Origin: Thiopseudomonas sp.
Lineage (GTDB): Bacteria; Pseudomonadota; Gammaproteobacteria; Pseudomonadales; Pseudomonadaceae
Length of the DNA: 49,572 nt
Direction of reading: 5' to 3'
Assembly: GCA_018384595.1 (NCBI GenBank)
Contig: JAHAYO010000083.1
Span: 1 to 49,572, forward strand
Shown here: positions 8,824 through 19,307 of the stretch, one piece after another
How the letters are laid out: each line of letters opens with the position of its first letter
Position numbering within the stretch: position 1 is the stretch's first letter
Made by a program: the position numbers and the translations under genes
Notes under the pieces: model-generated
Databases searched by the model: none
What the model was told of the DNA's origin: nothing
The model's input: the letters and a program-made list of their open reading frames with translations, nothing else

Positions 8824-11658
8824 ATGCAACAAAGCGTTATGCAACGCATGTGGGACAGCGCCCACCTTTCAGGTGGAAATGCTGCCTATGTAGAAGAGCT
8901 GTACGAGCTCTATCTCCACGATCCTAATGCCGTTCCTGAGGAGTGGCGTACCTACTTTGACAAACTGCCGGTTCAATCGGGTGGTTTGAGCTCTGATGTG
9001 TCCCATGCCACTGTTCGTGAACAGTTCATCCTGCTGGCCAAAAACCAGCGTCGTGCCCAGCCTGTAACAGCCGGCGCCGTTAGCTCCGAGCATGATAAAA
9101 AACAGGTCGAAGTGTTGCGACTGATTCAGGCATACCGCATGCGTGGCCACCAAGCGTCTACCCTTGACCCGCTAGGCCTGTGGGTACGGCCGATACAGCC
9201 TGACCTGACAGTGCAACATTACGGTTTGACGGATGCTGATCTGGATACCGAGTTTCAAACCAGCGACCTGAATTTCGGCAAGCCCGTGGCTACTCTGCGC
9301 GAAATTCAACAATCGCTGCAAGAAACCTATTGCCGCACGATTGGTGCTGAATTTACACATATTGTCGATTCCGAGCAGCGTCGCTGGTTTCAGCAGCGTC
9401 TCGAAAGCGTACGCAGCCGTCCGCAATTTTCGGCCAACGTCAAAACCCACATTCTTGAGCGCTTAACCGCAGGCGAAGGTCTGGAAAAATACTTGGGCAC
9501 CAAGTATCCAGGCACCAAACGCTTTGGTCTGGAAGGCGGCGAGAGCCTGATTCCGCTGATGGACGAGCTGATCCAGCGTTCCGGCTCCTACGGCACCAAG
9601 GAAATCGTGGTCGGTATGGCCCACCGTGGTCGCCTAAACGTGCTGGTCAACACCTATGGCAAGAACCCGCAGGATCTGTTTGACGAATTTGACGGCAAGC
9701 GCGTTGAGGGTCTGAGTTCTGGCGACGTCAAATATCACCAGGGCTTCTCGTCCAACGTGATGACTCCGGGCGGCGAAGTTCATCTGGCCATGGCCTTTAA
9801 CACGTCTCACCTGGAAATCGTCTCTCCGGTGGTTGAGGGTTCGGTGCGCGCGCGCCAAGACCGTCGTAATGACGCAGTGGGCGACAAGGTACTGCCAATC
9901 ACCATTCATGGCGACTCGGCTTTTGCGGGTCAGGGCGTGGTGATGGAAACCTTCCAGATGTCACAAACACGCGCCTATAAAACCGGCGGTACCATCCGCA
10001 TTGTCATCAATAACCAGGTGGGTTTCACCACCAACAAGCAGGAAGATACTCGCTCTACCGAGTATTCAACTGATGTGGCCAAAATGATTCAGGCCCCGAT
10101 TCTGCATGTCAACGGTGATGATGCCGAAGCGGTTATTTTTGCCGCGCAGCTGGCGGTTGATTACCGCATGCAGTTTCAGCGCGACATCGTGATTGATCTG
10201 GTTTGCTATCGCCGTCGTGGTCACAACGAAGCGGACGAACCCAGCGGTACCCAGCCATTGATGTATCAGAAAGTTGCCAAACAGCGTACCACCCGCGAGC
10301 TCTATGCCGATGCGTTGGTTGCCGAGGGCGTATTGACGGTTGAGCAGGTACAAAAGCTGGTTGAGGACTACCGTGATGCGCTGGATAACGGTCAGCATGT
10401 CGCCAATAGTTTGGTCAAAGAACCGAACGAAGAGCTGTTCGTCGACTGGAAGCCTTATTTGGGTCACGCTTGGACTGCGCAGCACGACACCAGTTTCGAC
10501 CTGAAAACCCTGCAAGAGTTGACCAATAAACTGCAGGACGTTCCCGAAGGCTTTGTGGTACAGCGTCAGGTGTCCAAAATTTTGGAAGACCGTCGCAAGA
10601 TGGCCGCCGGCGGCCTGCCCATTAACTGGGGCTTTGCCGAAACGGCTGCGTACGCCACCCTGCTGCATGAAGGACATCCGATCCGCATGACCGGTCAGGA
10701 CGTAGGGCGTGGTACCTTCTCACACCGTCATGCCGTGTTGCACAACCAAAAGGATGGCGAAACCTATGTGGGTCTGCAGAATCTGTCGGCCGATCAGCCA
10801 CGCTTTACTATCCACGACTCTTTCCTGTCGGAAGAAGCCGTCCTGGCGTTTGAATACGGCTACGCCGGCACCATGCCCAGCGCGCTGGTGATCTGGGAAG
10901 CCCAGTTTGGCGACTTTGCCAATGGTGCCCAGGTGGTGGTTGACCAGTTCATCAGCAGTGGCGAAACCAAATGGGGCCGTCTATCCGGCTTGACCATGCT
11001 GTTGCCGCACGGTTACGAAGGGCAGGGCCCGGAGCACTCCTCTGCGCGTCTGGAGCGCTACCTGCAACTCTGTGCCGAGCACAACATGCAGGTGTGCGTA
11101 CCTACCACGCCGGCTCAGGTGTATCACATGCTGCGCCGTCAGGTGATTCGCCCGCTGCGTAAGCCACTGATTGCGTTGACGCCTAAGTCGTTGCTGCGCC
11201 ACAAACTGGCCGTGTCTACGCTAGAAGACTTGGCTCAGGGTTCATTCCAGACCGTGATTGGCGAGATTGATAACCTTGATGCAGCCAAGGTCGAGCGGAT
11301 GGTGATGTGTAGCGGCAAGGTGTACTACGAACTGCTGGAAAAACGCCGTGCTGAGGGCCGCGAAGATGTTGCCATCGTGCGTATCGAGCAGCTGTATCCG
11401 TTCCCTGAGCCGGATTTAGAAGCAGAAATGGCTAAGTACCCGAACCTTAAGTCTGTGGTTTGGTGCCAAGAAGAGCCGATGAACCAAGGCGCTTGGTACT
11501 GCAGTCAGCATCACATGCGCAACGTGCTGTCTGCCTGCAAACCGACACTGAGCTTGGGTTACGCCGGTCGCGCCGCGTCTGCCTCACCGGCCTGTGGCTA
11601 TGCTTCGCAGCACGCCGAAGAGCAAGAGCAGTTGCTGCAGGACGCCTTCAACGTTTAA
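8824..11658 (+). CDS. sucA: 2-oxoglutarate dehydrogenase E1 component
   Basis: Thiamine-diphosphate-dependent decarboxylase (944 aa) that starts the 2-oxoglutarate dehydrogenase reaction and transfers the succinyl group to the lipoyl arm of SucB. Family hallmarks are the N-terminal YVEELYELY helix thought to dock on E2, EGLEKYLGTKYPGTKRFGLEGG, GMAHRGRLNVLVN, and the ThDP/Mg region GDSAFAGQGVVMETFQMS. VCYRRRGHNEADEP and the C-terminal transketolase-like part with LLPHGYEGQGPEHSSARLER follow. The ribosome site AAGGGTGA lies within a small hairpin 9 nt before the ATG. A terminator-like stem follows before sucB. Confidence 0.98.
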   Translation: MQQSVMQRMWDSAHLSGGNAAYVEELYELYLHDPNAVPEEWRTYFDKLPVQSGGLSSDVSHATVREQFILLAKNQRRAQPVTAGAVSSEHDKKQVEVLRLIQAYRMRGHQASTLDPLGLWVRPIQPDLTVQHYGLTDADLDTEFQTSDLNFGKPVATLREIQQSLQETYCRTIGAEFTHIVDSEQRRWFQQRLESVRSRPQFSANVKTHILERLTAGEGLEKYLGTKYPGTKRFGLEGGESLIPLMDELIQRSGSYGTKEIVVGMAHRGRLNVLVNTYGKNPQDLFDEFDGKRVEGLSSGDVKYHQGFSSNVMTPGGEVHLAMAFNTSHLEIVSPVVEGSVRARQDRRNDAVGDKVLPITIHGDSAFAGQGVVMETFQMSQTRAYKTGGTIRIVINNQVGFTTNKQEDTRSTEYSTDVAKMIQAPILHVNGDDAEAVIFAAQLAVDYRMQFQRDIVIDLVCYRRRGHNEADEPSGTQPLMYQKVAKQRTTRELYADALVAEGVLTVEQVQKLVEDYRDALDNGQHVANSLVKEPNEELFVDWKPYLGHAWTAQHDTSFDLKTLQELTNKLQDVPEGFVVQRQVSKILEDRRKMAAGGLPINWGFAETAAYATLLHEGHPIRMTGQDVGRGTFSHRHAVLHNQKDGETYVGLQNLSADQPRFTIHDSFLSEEAVLAFEYGYAGTMPSALVIWEAQFGDFANGAQVVVDQFISSGETKWGRLSGLTMLLPHGYEGQGPEHSSARLERYLQLCAEHNMQVCVPTTPAQVYHMLRRQVIRPLRKPLIALTPKSLLRHKLAVSTLEDLAQGSFQTVIGEIDNLDAAKVERMVMCSGKVYYELLEKRRAEGREDVAIVRIEQLYPFPEPDLEAEMAKYPNLKSVVWCQEEPMNQGAWYCSQHHMRNVLSACKPTLSLGYAGRAASASPACGYASQHAEEQEQLLQDAFNV

Positions 11659-11665
11659 CACTGAA

Positions 11666-11700
11666 GACCGCACCCCTGAGGGTGCGGTCCTTGTCTTTTG
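11666..11700 (+). terminator. Terminator-like hairpin between sucA and sucB
   Basis: Perfect 10-bp stem GACCGCACCC / GGGTGCGGTC with CTGA loop, followed by CTTGTCTTTTG. It lies inside an operon, so it probably acts as a partial terminator that sets the E1:E2 ratio. Confidence 0.65.
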
Positions 11701-11727
11701 TATCGAATCAAGTAGGAAAAAACAGTC

Positions 11728-12921
11728 ATGGCGATTGAAATCAAAGCCCCCGCGTTCCCCGAGTCCGTTGCTGACGGTACCGTAGCCACCTGGCACAAGC
11801 AGGTGGGTGAAGCCGTCAAGCGTGACGAGCTGATTGTTGACATTGAAACTGACAAGGTGGTCATGGAAGTTTTGGCCGAAGCCGATGGCGTATTGGTCGA
11901 AATTGTTGCTGCCGAAGGCGACACCGTACTGAGCAATCAGCTGCTGGGTAAGCTGGACACTGAAGCGGTTGCTGCTGCGCCTGCCGCCACTGCGCCCGCT
12001 GCTCAAGCAGCCGCGCCTGCTGCCGGCGGTGAGCCGATTTTGTCGCCCGCCGCGCGCAAAATTGCCGCTGAAAACGACCTACAGCCTGCTAACATTCCAG
12101 GTACCGGCAAAGACGGCCGCGTCACCAAGGAAGACGCAGTGGCTGCCGCTGCCGGCAAACCTGCCGCCAGTGCACCGGCTGCTGCCGCTGCTGCTGCGCC
12201 ACTGTTTGCCGCTGGCGATCGCACCGAGAAGCGCGTCCCTATGACCCGCCTGCGGGCCAAGGTTGCCGAGCGTTTGGTTGAAGCCCAGTCCACCATGGCC
12301 ATGCTGACCACTTACAACGAAGTCAACATGAAGCCGATCATGGACCTGCGCAACAAGTACAAGGATCTGTTTGAGAAGACCCACAACGGCACCCGTCTGG
12401 GCTTTATGTCTTTCTTCGTTAAGGCCGCCACTGAAGCACTGAAGCGCCAGCCTGGCGTCAACGCTTCCATCGACGGCAAAGACATTGTGTACCACGGTTA
12501 TCAGGACATTGGCGTTGCCGTTTCCAGTGATCGTGGTCTGGTCGTGCCGGTGCTGCGTAATGCCGAGCTGATGGGGCTGGCTGAAATCGAAGCCACGATC
12601 CGTGAGTATGGCCTGAAAGCCCGCGACGGTAAGCTGACCATTGATGAGATGACCGGCGGCACCTTTACCATCTCCAACGGTGGCGTATTCGGTTCTCTGC
12701 TGTCTTCGCCGATCGTCAACCCGCCACAGACCGCCATTCTGGGCATGCACAAGATCCAGGACCGTCCAATGGCGGTAAACGGTGAAGTGGTGATCCTGCC
12801 GATGATGTATTTGGCGCTGTCTTACGACCACCGCCTGATCGATGGTAAAGAAGCAGTCACCTTCTTGGTCACCATGAAAGACCTGCTGGAAGATCCAGCG
12901 CGTCTGCTGCTGGACATCTGA
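11728..12921 (+). CDS. sucB: Dihydrolipoamide succinyltransferase (2-oxoglutarate dehydrogenase E2)
   Basis: Core of the 2-oxoglutarate dehydrogenase complex (397 aa); transfers the succinyl group from the lipoyl arm to CoA. An N-terminal lipoyl domain has K43 in [10 protein letters not shown]. An Ala/Pro-rich linker (about 80-105) leads to the peripheral subunit-binding domain ([25 protein letters not shown]). A second Ala-rich linker precedes the catalytic domain, with H368 and D372 in [12 protein letters not shown]. One lipoyl domain is usual for SucB. The AGGAA-type ribosome site is 11-12 nt before ATG. It is followed by lpd. Confidence 0.97.
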   Translation: MAIEIKAPAFPESVADGTVATWHKQVGEAVKRDELIVDIETDKVVMEVLAEADGVLVEIVAAEGDTVLSNQLLGKLDTEAVAAAPAATAPAAQAAAPAAGGEPILSPAARKIAAENDLQPANIPGTGKDGRVTKEDAVAAAAGKPAASAPAAAAAAAPLFAAGDRTEKRVPMTRLRAKVAERLVEAQSTMAMLTTYNEVNMKPIMDLRNKYKDLFEKTHNGTRLGFMSFFVKAATEALKRQPGVNASIDGKDIVYHGYQDIGVAVSSDRGLVVPVLRNAELMGLAEIEATIREYGLKARDGKLTIDEMTGGTFTISNGGVFGSLLSSPIVNPPQTAILGMHKIQDRPMAVNGEVVILPMMYLALSYDHRLIDGKEAVTFLVTMKDLLEDPARLLLDI

Positions 12922-12933
12922 TACCTGCCATAA

Positions 12934-14424
<1,491 letters not shown>

Positions 14425-14436
14425 GTGTGTTTCTTT

Positions 14437-14461
14437 AACCGCCCTTCGGGGCGGTTTTTTT
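14437..14461 (+). terminator. Intrinsic terminator after lpdG
   Basis: ACCGCCC-TTCG-GGGCGGT stem with a UUCG-type loop, followed directly by seven T. It separates sdhCDAB-sucAB-lpdG from sucCD, so sucCD probably has its own promoter or depends on read-through. Confidence 0.88.
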
Positions 14462-14555
14462 ATGCCTGTAAAAAAGCCGTGCGCTGGGCGCGTCTGTCTG
14501 TACAATCAAGCACTCTCGTGCGTGTTCACATGCGATCCAGACAGGAGCCACTGCC

Positions 14556-15725
14556 ATGAATCTTCACGAATATCAGGCCAAGCAGCTGTTTGCTGCCCAA
14601 GGTTTGCCGGTCACGCTGGGGCTGACCGGTACCAGCGTTGACGAGGTGCTGCATGCCTGCAAAAGTTTGGGCGGCGCGCAGTGGGTAATCAAAGCCCAGG
14701 TGCATGCCGGCGGGCGCGGCAAGGCCGGCGGGGTGCGCAAGGTGGACAGTCTGGATGAAGCCGCCGAATTTGCTCGCCGCTGGTTGGGCGAGCGGCTGGT
14801 GTCGCTACAGACTGACGGCTTGGGGCAGCCGGTTAATCGGCTGCTGGTGGAACCTTGCATCAGCTTTGAACGCGAGCTGTATCTGAGCGTGCTGGTTGAC
14901 CGCAGTAGCCAGCGCATCACCTGCCTAGCCTCGGCTGCAGGCGGTATGGATATTGAAGAAGTGGCGCAGCAGACGCCGGAAAAAATCTTCCGTGCCAGCA
15001 TTGATCCCTTGACGGGCCCGCAGCCTTTTCAGGGCCGTCAACTGGCCAAACAGCTGGGACTGAATGCTGAGCAGGCGCGCCAGTTCAGCGATATTTTTGT
15101 CAAAGTTTGTCGCCTGTTTGCTGAGCAGGATTTAAGTCTGTTGGAAATTAATCCGCTGGTTGTGCGCAGCGATGGTCAGCTGCATTGTCTGGATGCCAAG
15201 GTGGCTGTGGACGGTAACGCGCTCTATCGCCATCCCGAACTGCGCGCACTGCGTGATGTAACCCAAGAAGACCCACGCGAAGTACAGGCCGACAAGTTTC
15301 AGCTTAATTATGTAGCGCTGGACGGCAATATTGGCTGCTTGGTCAATGGTGCGGGGCTGGCCATGGGTACCATGGACATGGTGAGTCTGCATGGCGGTCA
15401 GCCGGCCAATTTTCTTGATGTGGGCGGTGGCACCACGACGGGAAGGGTATCGGAGGCGTTTAAAATCATTCTGGCTGATGACAAGGTTAAAGCGGTGCTG
15501 GTGAATATTTTTGGTGGCATCGTGCGTTGCGACATGATTGCCGAAGGCATCATCAGCGCGGTGCGCGAGGTGGGCGTCGAGGTACCGGTGGTGGTACGGC
15601 TGGAGGGCAATCATGCCGCCGAAGGCGCGCAGCTGCTGGCGGCCAGCGGGCTCAACACCCTAGCGGCCAGCAGTTTGGATGAAGCAGCAAGGCGGGTGGT
15701 TGCCGCCGTGGAGGGCAGGGCATGA
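14556..15725 (+). CDS. sucC: Succinyl-CoA synthetase beta subunit
   Basis: With SucD, converts succinyl-CoA to succinate with formation of ATP or GTP (389 aa). ATP-grasp N-terminal half: [37 protein letters not shown] (metal-binding). C-terminal CoA-ligase half: [51 protein letters not shown]. Length is typical. The sucD ATG lies inside the sucC stop (ATGA), so the subunits are coupled. It lies about 95 nt after the lpdG terminator. Confidence 0.97.
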   Translation: MNLHEYQAKQLFAAQGLPVTLGLTGTSVDEVLHACKSLGGAQWVIKAQVHAGGRGKAGGVRKVDSLDEAAEFARRWLGERLVSLQTDGLGQPVNRLLVEPCISFERELYLSVLVDRSSQRITCLASAAGGMDIEEVAQQTPEKIFRASIDPLTGPQPFQGRQLAKQLGLNAEQARQFSDIFVKVCRLFAEQDLSLLEINPLVVRSDGQLHCLDAKVAVDGNALYRHPELRALRDVTQEDPREVQADKFQLNYVALDGNIGCLVNGAGLAMGTMDMVSLHGGQPANFLDVGGGTTTGRVSEAFKIILADDKVKAVLVNIFGGIVRCDMIAEGIISAVREVGVEVPVVVRLEGNHAAEGAQLLAASGLNTLAASSLDEAARRVVAAVEGRA

Positions 15726-16618
15726 GCATTTTAGTCAACCAAGACACCAAGCTGATTTGTCAGGGGTTTACCGGCAGTCAGGGGACTTTTCATTCGCAGC
15801 AGGCCCTTGAATACGGCACCCGGCTGGTGGGCGGGGTAACGCCGGGCAAGGGCGGCACCACGCATCTGGGGCTGCCGGTCTTCGATACCGTGGCCGAGGC
15901 GGTGGCGCAAACCGGGGCCAATGCCTCGGTTATCTATGTGCCGGCACCTTTTTGCCAAGACTCTATTCTGGAAGCGGCCTGTGCCGGTATCCCGCTGATA
16001 GTTTGCATCACCGAAGGCATTCCGGTGCACGACATGCTGTTAGTCAAAGCCAAATGCGACGCACTGGGCGTGCGCCTGATCGGCCCTAACTGTCCGGGCA
16101 TTATTACGCCGGGTGCGTGCAAGATCGGCATTCAGCCAGGCTCCATCCACCTACCCGGCAAGGTGGGCATTGTCTCGCGCTCGGGTACCCTGACCTATGA
16201 AGCGGTTAAGCAGACCACGGATGCAGGCTTTGGTCAGTCTACCTGTGTGGGTATTGGTGGCGACCCGATCCCAGGCTCTAGCTTTGTCGATATGCTGCAG
16301 CTGTTTCAGGCCGACCCGCAAACCGAGGCCATTGTTATGATTGGCGAAATTGGCGGTAGCGCCGAAGAAGAAGCCGCCGACTACATCAGACAGCATGTGA
16401 CCAAGCCGGTGGTGGCCTACATTGCCGGTGTGACCGCACCGGCAGGAAAACGCATGGGACATGCCGGTGCCATTATTGCCGGTGGCAAGGGTACCGCTGC
16501 CGAGAAGTTTGCCGCGCTGGAGGCCGCTGGTGTACATACGGTGCGCTCACTGACCGATATCGCCAGCAAACTGGCTGCTGTCACTGGCTGGCCGCTGCTG
16601 CACACCAGCGATACTTAA
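15722..16618 (+). CDS. sucD: Succinyl-CoA synthetase alpha subunit
   Basis: CoA-binding and phosphohistidine subunit (298 aa) of succinyl-CoA synthetase. It has the CoA-binding loop [30 protein letters not shown], the [14 protein letters not shown] region, and the phosphorylated histidine H247 in [18 protein letters not shown]. It overlaps sucC by 4 nt. A weak hairpin lies about 20 nt after the stop. Confidence 0.97.
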   Translation: MSILVNQDTKLICQGFTGSQGTFHSQQALEYGTRLVGGVTPGKGGTTHLGLPVFDTVAEAVAQTGANASVIYVPAPFCQDSILEAACAGIPLIVCITEGIPVHDMLLVKAKCDALGVRLIGPNCPGIITPGACKIGIQPGSIHLPGKVGIVSRSGTLTYEAVKQTTDAGFGQSTCVGIGGDPIPGSSFVDMLQLFQADPQTEAIVMIGEIGGSAEEEAADYIRQHVTKPVVAYIAGVTAPAGKRMGHAGAIIAGGKGTAAEKFAALEAAGVHTVRSLTDIASKLAAVTGWPLLHTSDT

Positions 16619-16640
16619 CCGCAGTCAGCTATGCCGATTG

Positions 16641-16669
16641 GCAGCCGTCTTTAACAGGGCGGCTGCGTT
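16641..16669 (+). terminator. Weak terminator-like hairpin after sucD
   Basis: GCAGCCG (16641-16647) / CGGCTGC (16660-16666) followed by only three T after a G. It probably ends or attenuates sucCD transcription before the carrier gene. Confidence 0.4.
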
Positions 16670-16714
16670 TACAAAAATGTACAATGCGCACCTTTGTGTT
16701 TTCGAGAATGTCGA

Positions 16715-18013
16715 ATGAAAGGGCTAAGCAACCGCCAGATCATGGCGTTGGGTTTCATGACGTTTGCCTTGTTTTTGGGCGCAGGCAACATCATCTTTCC
16801 GGCGGCTGCCGGCTTGCAGTCGGGCGAGCTACTCTGGCAGGTCGCACTGGGTTTTTTGCTCACCGGTGTGGGGCTACCGTTGTTGACGGTGGTCGCCTTG
16901 GCGCGGGTGGGTGGCGGACTGCAGACGCTGACGCAGCCGCTGGGTCGCACAGCGGGCACGGTGTTTGCCGTGGCGGTTTATCTGGCGATTGGCCCGCTGT
17001 TTGCTACGCCGCGCACGGCGGTGGTGTCCTATGAAATTGCCATTGGCTCGGTGATGGAGCATCGCTGGTGGTTATTGCTGTTGTATAGCAGCCTTTATTT
17101 TGCCGTGGTGCTCTATCTGGCTTTTCATCCGGGCAAAATCCTGCAGCGCATCGGTCAGCTGATCACGCCTGTGCTGTTGTTAGCACTGGTGTTGCTGGGG
17201 CTGGCGGCGGTATTTAAGCCAGCGGGTTTGCCCGGCCCCGGGCAGGAACCTTACAGCTCGGCACCGCTGGCCAGCGGGTTTCTGGATGGTTACCTAACCA
17301 TGGATGCGCTGGGCGCATTGGTGTTTGGGGTGGTGATTGCCGCTGCTATCCGCCGTCAGGGTGTGACCGACCTAGCAAAAATCACAGGGTATTCCATCCG
17401 CGCCGGCATTATTGCGGCAACCGGTTTGTCACTGGTGTATGTTTCGCTGTTCTATTTGGGGGCGACCAGCTACGACATTGCCGCCGACGCCAGCAATGGT
17501 GGGCAAATATTGGCGCTATACGTCAACAAGGGCTTTGGTCTGTACGGCACCCTGTTGTTGGGCGTAGTGATTACGCTGGCGTGTCTGACCACCGCCACCG
17601 GGTTGTTGGTGGCCTGCGGCGAGTATTTTGAGCAACTGTGGGGCATTCGTTACCGTCGTACAGTTGTCTTTTTCACCCTATTTAGCTGGATTGTGTCTAA
17701 CCAAGGTTTAACACAGCTGATCAAGGTGTCAGTGCCGGTTTTAGTGGGGCTGTATCCGCTGGCAATTGTGCTGGTGCTGACCAGTTTGGCGCGTAATCTG
17801 TGGCGTAATCCGCAGCCGGTCTTACGGGCCTGTATGGCAGTAACCCTGCTTTTTGGTGTTCTGGATGGGCTGGCGGCTGGCGGTTTTGATACCGGGTTGG
17901 CGGGGGTGCTGGATCATCTGCCATTGGCGCAGCAGCAAATGGGCTGGCTGGTGCCGGTTGCGCTGGTGATGGCGGTGATGACGGTGCGTGATCGGTTGTC
18001 GTTTGGCAGATAA
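16715..18013 (+). CDS. brnQ: Branched-chain amino-acid transport carrier (BrnQ/BraB/BraZ, LIVCS family)
   Basis: Inner-membrane cation-coupled carrier (432 aa, about 12 membrane helices) for leucine, isoleucine and valine. Family motifs: ALGFMTFALFLGAGNIIFP at the N-terminus, GPLFATPRTAVVSYE, GYLTMDALGALVFG and IVSNQGLTQLI. A longer frame begins at TTG 16694, but the ATG at 16715 gives the usual short N-terminus (MKGLSNRQIMALGF). It lies after sucD, a position also taken by a braB-type gene in other pseudomonads as I recall. The exact paralogue (BraB or BraZ) cannot be fixed. Confidence 0.93.
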   Translation: MKGLSNRQIMALGFMTFALFLGAGNIIFPAAAGLQSGELLWQVALGFLLTGVGLPLLTVVALARVGGGLQTLTQPLGRTAGTVFAVAVYLAIGPLFATPRTAVVSYEIAIGSVMEHRWWLLLLYSSLYFAVVLYLAFHPGKILQRIGQLITPVLLLALVLLGLAAVFKPAGLPGPGQEPYSSAPLASGFLDGYLTMDALGALVFGVVIAAAIRRQGVTDLAKITGYSIRAGIIAATGLSLVYVSLFYLGATSYDIAADASNGGQILALYVNKGFGLYGTLLLGVVITLACLTTATGLLVACGEYFEQLWGIRYRRTVVFFTLFSWIVSNQGLTQLIKVSVPVLVGLYPLAIVLVLTSLARNLWRNPQPVLRACMAVTLLFGVLDGLAAGGFDTGLAGVLDHLPLAQQQMGWLVPVALVMAVMTVRDRLSFGR

Positions 18014-18040
18014 GTCTGTGTTTTCAGGGAGGTTGGGTAG

Positions 18041-19024
18041 ATGACGGCATTGTATATTCTAGGCGGCGCAGCACTGGCGGTGCCGAGCTGGATCTGGTTG
18101 TGGTTGCGTATCGCAGGCCAGCATTGGGTGTGGGGTGTTGCCGGTGTTTTGCCGCCGGCAGCCCTGTTGGGCGGGTTGCTGAATGCGCGTGCCGCCCTGC
18201 TGCCTTTGCTGGTGCATATAGCTGGACTGGGCGTGTTGGGTTTTGGCCTGTGGCAGCTTTGGCAAGAGCAGCCGGAGCAGCTCGAGCGCCTAGTAAAGGG
18301 GCAATGGAGTGAGCAGGTTGTTGCGCTGGAGAGCGACGGGCATTTGCAGGGCCAGTTGCAGGGTCAGCCCTTTGTGTTGGAGCGGGCCGAGCTACAGCAG
18401 GGCATGCTGGTGCTGCGTCAAGGGCAGGGCCTGATCGCCAACCGTGAAATTCGCATTGACCTGTCGGGGCATGGGCGCGCCCTGATGGCATCGGTATTTG
18501 GTACTGATGTGTTGCCCGATGACAAGGGGGAGCTGCCGCAGGTTGAGCTGCTGTGGCAAGAACAGTTGACGGGCCAACCACGTGCACTGCGACTGTCGCG
18601 CAGTTATACGCTGAGCCTGAGCTTGGAACGTGTGCCAAACGGGCTGGTGGGCAAACTTTACCTCTCGTTGCCGGCGCACCAAGCGACGGTCGTCAGCGGC
18701 AGCTTCTTTATCAGTACGGCGGATGAGCAGCCCGATCCAGAGTGGTTGCAGCCTGATGAAAACATTGAGGTTGAGGTGCAAACCGAACCTGAGGTGGTGC
18801 CGGTTCCGGTGTTTTCCCTGTCGCGCCTGCGCACACGGCCCCACGAATACCTGCAGCGCGAGCTCTACATCGAAACCGCAAGTGGCCATCGGGTGCGTGG
18901 CAAGTTTCAAGGCATCAATGAAGCGGGCCAGCTGGAGATCAAGCAGATGGTCAAGTCGCCGGGTTTTGTTGTGTTCCGGGTTGCGCCTAGCGATGTACAG
19001 ACGATTAAGCTGCAGCAGCCTTGA
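18041..19024 (+). CDS. Membrane protein of unknown function with a small C-terminal beta-rich domain
   Basis: I do not recognise a named family (327 aa). The N-terminal 75 residues form two to three membrane helices, ending at GLGVLGFGLWQLWQEQ. A soluble part follows, rich in Gln, Leu and beta-strand-like stretches (about 85-235), then an acidic linker (EVEVQTEPEVVPVP). The last 70 residues (YLQRELYIETASGHRVRGKF... to the end) are a strand-turn-strand pattern that loosely resembles an Sm-like or SH3-type barrel. It starts 27 nt after brnQ with a GGGAGG-like ribosome site and may be co-transcribed with it. Confidence 0.75.
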   Translation: MTALYILGGAALAVPSWIWLWLRIAGQHWVWGVAGVLPPAALLGGLLNARAALLPLLVHIAGLGVLGFGLWQLWQEQPEQLERLVKGQWSEQVVALESDGHLQGQLQGQPFVLERAELQQGMLVLRQGQGLIANREIRIDLSGHGRALMASVFGTDVLPDDKGELPQVELLWQEQLTGQPRALRLSRSYTLSLSLERVPNGLVGKLYLSLPAHQATVVSGSFFISTADEQPDPEWLQPDENIEVEVQTEPEVVPVPVFSLSRLRTRPHEYLQRELYIETASGHRVRGKFQGINEAGQLEIKQMVKSPGFVVFRVAPSDVQTIKLQQP

Positions 19025-19033
19025 CAGCCAGTA

Positions 19034-19071
19034 AGCCGGCCCGTTATTGCAGTGCGCTGCAGGGGCCGGCT
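19034..19071 (+). other. Hairpin downstream of the unknown membrane protein
   Basis: AGCCGGCCC (19034-19042) / GGGCCGGCT (19063-19071) with a nested GCAG-TGCG-CTGC stem inside. No T-run follows; a factor-assisted 3' end is possible. Confidence 0.5.
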
Positions 19072-19224
19072 GTGTCTAAGCGGTTGACTGGGCTGTGTTC
19101 GGTAACTCGCAGCCTGTCGGTTTTGCGAGGCGCTGTGTATGCCCGAGTTTGACGGCTAGTCGCCTAGCAAAACCGGCGGTTAGCCAACTGCAGCAGCGCT
19201 GTTTCAGTGAAATTTACAGGCTTC

Positions 19225-19253
19225 CTTGAAAAGGCGCATTGCCGCCCCCACCT
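19225..19253 (+). promoter_or_regulatory. Sigma32 heat-shock promoter of htpG
   Basis: CTTGAAA (19225-19231), 14-nt spacer, CCCCACCT (19246-19253). Against the CTTGAAA-N11-16-CCCCATnT consensus only one defined base differs. Transcription would start near 19260, giving a leader of about 48 nt. Confidence 0.8.
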
Positions 19254-19307
19254 GTGCTGACATTGGATCAAACGATCCCGTTCCCTGTCCGTCTTGTGGA
19301 GAAACTC

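Noticed and set aside
14478..14506. Possible sucC promoter (TACAAT at 14501-14506)
   Set aside because: No -35 at a workable distance; kept out as too weak, though a promoter is expected after the lpdG terminator.
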